A program made the position numbers and the translations under genes. From VMDJ01 sp965659945 (GTDB lineage: Bacteria > Pseudomonadota > Gammaproteobacteria > Chromatiales > Chromatiaceae), in the NCBI GenBank assembly GCA_965659945.1, contig CBFHYJ010000053.1, positions 1 to 10,819 on the forward strand: 10,819 nt of DNA, written 5' to 3'. A model generated the notes under the pieces. That model was not told where the DNA came from. It saw only the letters and a program-made list of their open reading frames with translations, and did not search any database. This document shows, in pieces, positions 6,420-10,819 of the stretch (its first letter is position 1; each line of letters opens with the position of its first letter).

Positions 6420-7730
6420 TCAACCCTCTGCGGTTATTTTTAAATTTGGCTCATAAACGGCCAATGATTTAGGAAAGATACAACTAAACTGACTTCCTTT
6501 TCCAACTTCACTATCAACCTCTAGTTTACCGCCATGTTGATCAATGATCGAATTAACAATGGCCAGACCCAAGCCCGTTCCACCTTTTTCTCGCGATCTT
6601 GCTGTGTCGACACGGTAAAAACGCTCTGTTATACGAGACAAATGTTGACGAGCAATTCCATCGCCTGAATCAGTCACGCTAAGTGACAACCCCCGCGGGA
6701 GCATCTGCCAAGCAATAGTAATTAATGTATCGTCGCCTGAATACTTAATCGCATTTGTGACCAGGTTACTTAAGGCACTATAAATCTGTTTACCATCTCC
6801 AATGAGCTGTGCTTCGGTCAAACAAGCCACTTTAATTTCATGATGCGTTGTCATCGAACGCGCTTCAGCAGCAACCCTTTCACATAATCCTGAAATATTA
6901 ATAGGCTCTTGAACCTCAGGCTCAGCGCCATCCAATTTAGCCAATGTCAATAGGTCTTCGATAATATGGCGCATACGCAGCACCTGCTGCTCCATGAGCT
7001 GGATAGGCCGCTCCCACTTCTCTGGCACCTCACCAGAATCGATCAAGTTCTCAACATAGCCATTCACCACGGTAAGCGGTGTTCTTAACTCATGGGATAC
7101 GTTAGCCACGAAATCCCTGCGTGATTGTTCAGCTCTGATTCGAGCAGATATATCTTGTGCCAACAACACCATCTGGTCAAAGCCATAGCCTGCTACGCGA
7201 ATCAGCAACTTTCGGTCAAGGGTACCGGGCTTTGTGATTTGAAGGTCCTGACTAAAATCTTTTTTACGCAAGTATGTCGTCAACTCAGGAGATCGAAAAA
7301 GATTAACGAAAGTCTGACCTATATCTTTTTCTGGAACCAAACCCAAAAGGCGTTCAGCTTCTTGGTTAAACCAACGAATTTCTCCATCTGTACCAATAGC
7401 CACAGCCGCATCTGGTAGCGCCATAGCTGGTGCTTGATACTGCGCCACTGAACTTAATAATTGCTGTTCTCGCTTTTCACAGCGCTTCTTGTAGCGAGAT
7501 ATCTTTGCGTAAACGGCACCCCATAGACCAAATTCATCCGGTATCTCATAGACTTCAGGGTTTTCTAACCATCGATTAACGCGAACCAATTGACGTAGGA
7601 GGTAAGCAACATAGCCAAAGAGTGCGACCCAAAGCCCTATTTTAGGGAAGCCAAAAAGAACTCCGAGCAGCCAGCCTATCGTCACAATAGAAATGAGACG
7701 CCAAAGCTCTTCTGCCCACCAGTTACGCAC
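6420..7730 (-). CDS. phoR: Phosphate regulon sensor histidine kinase PhoR
   Basis: PhoR is the inner-membrane kinase that phosphorylates PhoB under phosphate limitation. From the GTG at 7730 the product has 436 residues: two hydrophobic membrane segments (about 12-28 and 31-47) with almost no periplasmic loop, a PAS domain (about 100-195), the phospho-acceptor helix FVANVSHELRTPL with His213, and an ATPase domain with the N box (LSNLVTNAIKY, Asn326), DSGDGI (354-359), ERFYRVD and GGTGLGLAI (383-391). The short sensor region is as in known PhoR, which senses through PstSCAB/PhoU. The frame stays open upstream to a GTG at 7775, but that would overlap phoB by 53 bases and add residues before the usual N terminus; the GTG at 7730 overlaps by only 8 bases, with GAGG 12 bases upstream. 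The start is moderately certain, the identity very. Confidence 0.95.
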   Translation of the reverse strand: MRNWWAEELWRLISIVTIGWLLGVLFGFPKIGLWVALFGYVAYLLRQLVRVNRWLENPEVYEIPDEFGLWGAVYAKISRYKKRCEKREQQLLSSVAQYQAPAMALPDAAVAIGTDGEIRWFNQEAERLLGLVPEKDIGQTFVNLFRSPELTTYLRKKDFSQDLQITKPGTLDRKLLIRVAGYGFDQMVLLAQDISARIRAEQSRRDFVANVSHELRTPLTVVNGYVENLIDSGEVPEKWERPIQLMEQQVLRMRHIIEDLLTLAKLDGAEPEVQEPINISGLCERVAAEARSMTTHHEIKVACLTEAQLIGDGKQIYSALSNLVTNAIKYSGDDTLITIAWQMLPRGLSLSVTDSGDGIARQHLSRITERFYRVDTARSREKGGTGLGLAIVNSIIDQHGGKLEVDSEVGKGSQFSCIFPKSLAVYEPNLKITAEG

Positions 7731-8436
7731 CCTGTACTGATGCCTCAACAGTTTCGGAGAAGCGGTAACCCACACCTCGAACAGTTTGTATTAGGTAATC
7801 AGCCTTACTAGGTGATAGTGCTTTACGAAGCCGCCTGATGTGTACATCCACTGTACGCTCCTCGATATAAACATTTCGACCCCACACTAGATCTAGCAAC
7901 TGGGTACGACTATAAACACGATCTTGATGCGTCATAAAAAAATGAAGTAACTTATATTCAGTTGGACCAATTAGTACCGGTTTATTACAACAAAGGACGC
8001 GGTGTTGAAGAAGATCCATCTCTAAGCCCATATCCATTTTAAGATTACTTTGCTCTTCACCCACCGAGCGACGCAAAACAGCCTTTACCCTTGCAAGCAA
8101 TTCGCGAGTAGAGAAAGGCTTAGTGACATAATCATCAACTCCAGCCTCTAAGCCTTGCACTTTATAGTCTTCATCATCTCTAGCGGTAAGCATAATGATT
8201 GGCAAATCAGCCAACATTTTTTCTTGCTTCATCCAACGAGTTAGATCCAAGCCTGACATCCCAGGCATCATCCAATCAACAATGACTAAATCGGGAAGAT
8301 TCTCATCCAGCCAATTTCGTGCACTGAGACCATCAGGCGAGAAAGCAACGTCATAACCTGCTAGTGATAAAGTGGAGCCAAGCAACTCTCTAATTGCTGA
8401 TTCATCTTCGACAACAAGAATTTTTATTCCTGACAA
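7723..8436 (-). CDS. phoB: Phosphate regulon response regulator PhoB
   Basis: PhoB is an OmpR-type transcription factor that, when phosphorylated by PhoR, binds Pho boxes and contacts sigma-70 RNA polymerase. The 237-residue product has a receiver domain with the acidic pocket (Glu10, Asp11), phospho-acceptor Asp54 in VIVDWMMPG, Thr84 in MLTARDD and Lys106 in YVTKPFS. A C-terminal winged helix follows, whose recognition region (about 175-210) contains RTQLLDLVWG and RTVDVHIRRLRKAL. The start is TTG at 8436: no ATG occurs in frame before the middle of the receiver, the sequence SGIKILVVEDE requires this region, and GAGG lies 8 bases upstream. It is 15 bases downstream of pstB, so it should be induced with the transporter, giving positive feedback. 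A probable target, the Pho box at 5624-5641, lies in the same cluster. Confidence 0.96.
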   Translation of the reverse strand: MSGIKILVVEDESAIRELLGSTLSLAGYDVAFSPDGLSARNWLDENLPDLVIVDWMMPGMSGLDLTRWMKQEKMLADLPIIMLTARDDEDYKVQGLEAGVDDYVTKPFSTRELLARVKAVLRRSVGEEQSNLKMDMGLEMDLLQHRVLCCNKPVLIGPTEYKLLHFFMTHQDRVYSRTQLLDLVWGRNVYIEERTVDVHIRRLRKALSPSKADYLIQTVRGVGYRFSETVEASVQGA

Positions 8437-8444
8437 TACAAAAG

Positions 8445-8448
8445 CCTC
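8445..8448 (-). promoter_or_regulatory. Ribosome binding site supporting the TTG start of phoB
   Basis: Minus-strand GAGG, 8 bases before the TTG at 8436. With no in-frame ATG nearby, it decides the start of phoB. Confidence 0.65.
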
Positions 8449-8451
8449 AAC

Positions 8452-9261
8452 TTAACCAAATCGACCCGTAATGTAATCCTCAGTCAACTGATGACTTGGA
8501 TTAGTAAAGATATCTTCTGTATCACCTACTTCGACTAAATTACCCAAATGGAAATATGCAGTACGCTGCGAAACACGAGCAGCTTGTTGCATAGAGTGCG
8601 TCACTATCGCAATAGTATAATTTTGGCGTAGCTCATCAATTAACTCTTCAACCTTAGCTGTTGCTATTGGATCGAGTGCTGAGCATGGCTCATCCATCAA
8701 GATAACCTCTGGTGATACCGCAATAGTTCGTGCAATGCATAAACGCTGCTGCTGACCTCCTGACAAACCCGTTCCAGGGGCATCCAAACGATCCTTGACC
8801 TCATTCCACAAGCCAGCTTTCTCTAAGCTTGTTTCAACGATCTCATCTAACTTATCGCGATTTTCCGCCAAGCCATGAATGCGAGGCCCATACGCAATAT
8901 TGTCGTAAATTGATTTTGGGAATGGATTAGGCTTCTGGAAGACCATGCCGACTCTTGCACGCAACAAAACTGGGTCAGTTTCTTTATCGTAGATATTTTC
9001 ATTGTCGAGCTGAATATCACCCTCAACACGGCATATCTCAATTGTGTCATTCATGCGATTCAAGCAACGTAAAAATGTTGATTTACCACAGCCCGAAGGA
9101 CCAATCATAGCTAACACTTCATTTTTACCAATATCTAATGAAACGTTTTTTATCGCATGCTTATCGCCGTAGTACACATTGACGCCTGCGGCTTCCATGC
9201 GCGGGGCATCACAACGGACGTTCCCTACAGTTACAAAGTCATTACCTAGGTCTTGATTCAC
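8452..9261 (-). CDS. pstB: Phosphate ABC transporter ATP-binding protein PstB
   Basis: PstB is the cytoplasmic ATPase that drives high-affinity phosphate uptake through the PstCA membrane channel. The 269-residue product contains all ABC motifs: Walker A GPSGCGKST (54-62), the Q-loop in VFQKPNPFP (Gln109), the signature LSGGQQQRL (166-174), Walker B VILMDEPCSALDP (186-198) and the switch histidine in VTHSMQQA (His222). KPNPFPKSIYDN is specific to PstB. The start is GTG at 9261, with GAGGA 7 bases upstream; the first in-frame ATG (residue 22) would cut into the beginning of the conserved domain. The N-terminal 20 residues or so are a poorly conserved extension, as is common in PstB. It follows pstA after 32 bases and precedes phoB by 15. 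Confidence 0.97.
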   Translation of the reverse strand: MNQDLGNDFVTVGNVRCDAPRMEAAGVNVYYGDKHAIKNVSLDIGKNEVLAMIGPSGCGKSTFLRCLNRMNDTIEICRVEGDIQLDNENIYDKETDPVLLRARVGMVFQKPNPFPKSIYDNIAYGPRIHGLAENRDKLDEIVETSLEKAGLWNEVKDRLDAPGTGLSGGQQQRLCIARTIAVSPEVILMDEPCSALDPIATAKVEELIDELRQNYTIAIVTHSMQQAARVSQRTAYFHLGNLVEVGDTEDIFTNPSHQLTEDYITGRFG

Positions 9262-9268
9262 TTAGCTA

Positions 9269-9273
9269 TCCTC
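9269..9273 (-). promoter_or_regulatory. Ribosome binding site supporting the GTG start of pstB
   Basis: Minus-strand GAGGA, 7 bases before the GTG at 9261. No ATG is in frame for the following 21 codons, so this site fixes the pstB start. Confidence 0.65.
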
Positions 9274-9293
9274 AGAGGTTACTACAGCGTTGA

Positions 9294-10583
9294 TCACCAA
9301 CGACGCTCAAAGCGACGTCGAAGTACTACAGCCAAAATATTCATTAATACCAAAAAGCCCAGCAGAACCATAATGGCAGCGGATGTACGTTCAACAAACG
9401 CGCGTTCAGGACTGTCAGACCATAAGAAAACTTGTACAGGTAACACCGTGGATGGATCCACGGGGCCACCGGGTATGTTCACAATAAATGCCACCATGCC
9501 AATCATTAGCAATGGCGCGCTTTCACCAAGTGCTTGCGCCATACCAATAATGGTACCGGTCAACATACCTGGCATCGCAAGCGGTAAAACATGATGCGTA
9601 ACCATCTGCATTTTAGATGCGCCAACACCAAGCGCAGCCTCACGGATTGACGGCGGAACAGACTTAAGCGCTGCACGACTTGCAATAATGATGGTTGGCA
9701 AAGTCATTAGTGTCAGCACCAAACCACCAACTAAAGGGGCTGAACGCGGCAAACCAAATAGATTAATAAAAACCGCTAGACCCAAAAGGCCAAAAACAAT
9801 CGATGGGACAGCAGCAAGGTTGTTGATATTCACCTCAATGATGTCTGTGAGCTTATTTTTTGGCGCAAACTCTTCAAGGTATACCGCCGCCGCAACACCA
9901 ATTGGAAATGACAACACAAGCGTCACAAGCAATGTATAAAAAGAACCTACAATAGCTCCACCAATACCCGCTTGCTCTGGCTCACGGGAATCACCGTTAG
10001 TAAAGAATGACCAGTTAAAGAATTTTTCTACTCGACCTTCAGCGACCAGCTTATCAAGCCAGGCAAATTCTTGATCTGAAACGACGCGTTCATTTTCAGG
10101 AGTATCACGGGTAAAAATACCCTTCACCGCCATATCAATTTCGTCATCGGCGAGAAGCCAGATACGCTTTGTTTGCCCAATTAGTGATGGATCTGCCAGC
10201 ACCATATCTCTCAAAGCATATTCAGCACTTGAACTTATCATTTTATAGAGCTCTCGCTTATTCCGCCTTCCACTGACCTCAGAAAACTCTTCTGACAGGG
10301 CATTACGAGGTAGCTTTCTGTAGTTACCATCCGCTATGGCATTTTTATCAATATATTCAGCATCAAAGGTCACATCTAAAGCAATATGCGTTGCCATAAA
10401 GGCAGAATAACCATTACTAACAATATTAATGAATAGAATCGCAACAAAAGAAAGGCCAAGAAGAATCGCTCCTAAACCAAAACGTTTAAAATTACGCTCT
10501 GCCTTGTGGCGTCTTTTTAAAGAATGCTCTACTTTATGAACAGCTTTGGTTGCAGCTTTTAAATTATCTAATGAATCACTCAT
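9294..10583 (-). CDS. pstA: Phosphate ABC transporter permease PstA, long form
   Basis: PstA pairs with PstC to form the inner-membrane channel of the Pst phosphate transporter. This 429-residue form is well over 100 residues longer than E. coli PstA (about 296). After a basic cytoplasmic N terminus it has a first membrane helix at about 37-57 and then a mostly hydrophilic, probably periplasmic region of about 150 residues (60-205), as in the PstA forms with the DUF3333 N-terminal domain. The permease core follows: AIVGSFYTLLVTLVLSFPIGVAAAVYLEEFAP (210-241), the coupling EAA loop REAALGVGASKMQMVTHHVLP (314-334), LGESAPLLMIG (352-362) and a final helix ending RRRFERRW. I choose the ATG at 10583, with AAGG 8 bases upstream; the GTG just before it (10586) is less likely. 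It follows pstC after 14 bases. Confidence 0.95.
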   Translation of the reverse strand: MSDSLDNLKAATKAVHKVEHSLKRRHKAERNFKRFGLGAILLGLSFVAILFINIVSNGYSAFMATHIALDVTFDAEYIDKNAIADGNYRKLPRNALSEEFSEVSGRRNKRELYKMISSSAEYALRDMVLADPSLIGQTKRIWLLADDEIDMAVKGIFTRDTPENERVVSDQEFAWLDKLVAEGRVEKFFNWSFFTNGDSREPEQAGIGGAIVGSFYTLLVTLVLSFPIGVAAAVYLEEFAPKNKLTDIIEVNINNLAAVPSIVFGLLGLAVFINLFGLPRSAPLVGGLVLTLMTLPTIIIASRAALKSVPPSIREAALGVGASKMQMVTHHVLPLAMPGMLTGTIIGMAQALGESAPLLMIGMVAFIVNIPGGPVDPSTVLPVQVFLWSDSPERAFVERTSAAIMVLLGFLVLMNILAVVLRRRFERRW

Positions 10584-10597
10584 CACTGAAGCCTTAA

Positions 10598-10819
10598 TTA
10601 ATCGTATTGCTCACGATATTTGCGCACAATTTTGAGCGCAATAACGTTCAATGCCAGAGTAACTACAAACAACATCATACCCAATGCAAATGCCGCCAAG
10701 GTTTTTGAGCTATCAAACTCTTGGTCACCCGTAAGAAGAGTAACGATTTGCACGGTGACGGTAGTCACCGCATCTAATGGATTCGCTGTGAGATTTGCGC
10801 TCACGCCAGCCGCCATTAC
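10598..10819 (-). CDS. pstC: Phosphate ABC transporter permease PstC (3' end only)
   Basis: Only the last 73 codons are in the window; the reading frame runs off the right edge without a start. VMAAGVSANLT matches the region of PstC just after its coupling loop, where related permeases read (V/L)MAAGN. It is followed by a short loop and a terminal membrane helix (LAAFALGMMLFVVTLALNVIALKIV) with a basic tail, RKYREQYD, as usual for PstC. The position directly upstream of pstA, 14 bases apart, is the standard pstC-pstA order. PstC length, its start, and whether pstS precedes it cannot be seen here. Confidence 0.88.
   Translation of the reverse strand, partial: VMAAGVSANLTANPLDAVTTVTVQIVTLLTGDQEFDSSKTLAAFALGMMLFVVTLALNVIALKIVRKYREQYD

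Noticed and set aside
7731..7775. Longer PhoR starting at GTG 7775
   Set aside because: It overlaps phoB by 53 bases, and the added residues precede the normal PhoR N terminus. The GTG at 7730 gives the expected length and a small overlap.
8431..8448. TTGTCAG at the start of phoB as a Pho half-site
   Set aside because: No second half-site follows at the 11-base period, and it overlaps the TTG start codon itself.
9253..9594. Plus-strand 113-codon open frame opposite pstA
   Set aside because: It is antisense to the conserved C-terminal permease core of PstA, and its composition is that of a shadow frame.

Overview
The window is a chromosomal stretch of a Gram-negative proteobacterium, most likely a gammaproteobacterium. 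The PhoB, PhoR, PhoU and PstB sequences are of gammaproteobacterial type. The left-hand genes resemble those accompanying exosortase A / PEP-CTERM exopolysaccharide loci, which are common in environmental gammaproteobacteria. I see no phage, insertion sequence, CRISPR, tRNA or rRNA. Coding density is high, and no gap between genes exceeds about 120 bases.

Left half (about 32-5352, + strand): five tightly packed co-directional genes. In order they encode a 4'-phosphopantetheinyl transferase, undecaprenyl-diphosphatase UppP, an AMP-forming acyl/amino-acid ligase of the exosortase A-associated type, a fold-type III PLP decarboxylase of the exosortase A-associated type, and a CofD/YvcK-like protein. 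The last starts inside the stop codon of the decarboxylase (ATGA overlap). Together they look like a carrier-protein-dependent small-molecule pathway tied to envelope or exopolysaccharide assembly. The phosphopantetheinyl transferase would arm a carrier protein, the ligase would load an acid onto it, the decarboxylase would process an amino-acid-like group, and UppP would recycle the lipid carrier. The CofD-like member is the unexpected one; its similarity is to a CofD-related family I recall from the so-called GAK system, but none of that system's other members lies in the window.

Right half (5392-10819, - strand): a phosphate-starvation locus read right to left as pstC (only its 3' end), pstA, pstB, phoB, phoR, phoU. 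It is followed by a separate 61-codon gene of unknown function. The two-component genes phoBR sit between pstB and phoU, so transporter, sensor, regulator and the PhoU signalling protein form one cluster with spacings of 32 bases or less and one small overlap. Several genes appear to use non-ATG starts: GTG for pstB, TTG for phoB, and probably GTG for phoR.

The most distinctive regulatory signal lies between phoU and the 61-codon gene. It is a near-ideal Pho box (two TTGTCAT half-sites separated by TTTA) on the - strand, 46 bases upstream of the small gene's start, which itself has a good AGGAG ribosome binding site. The unknown small protein is therefore a probable direct PhoB target with its own promoter, next to the pst-pho cluster.

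The two halves converge at 5353-5391, where I cannot identify a convincing terminator.
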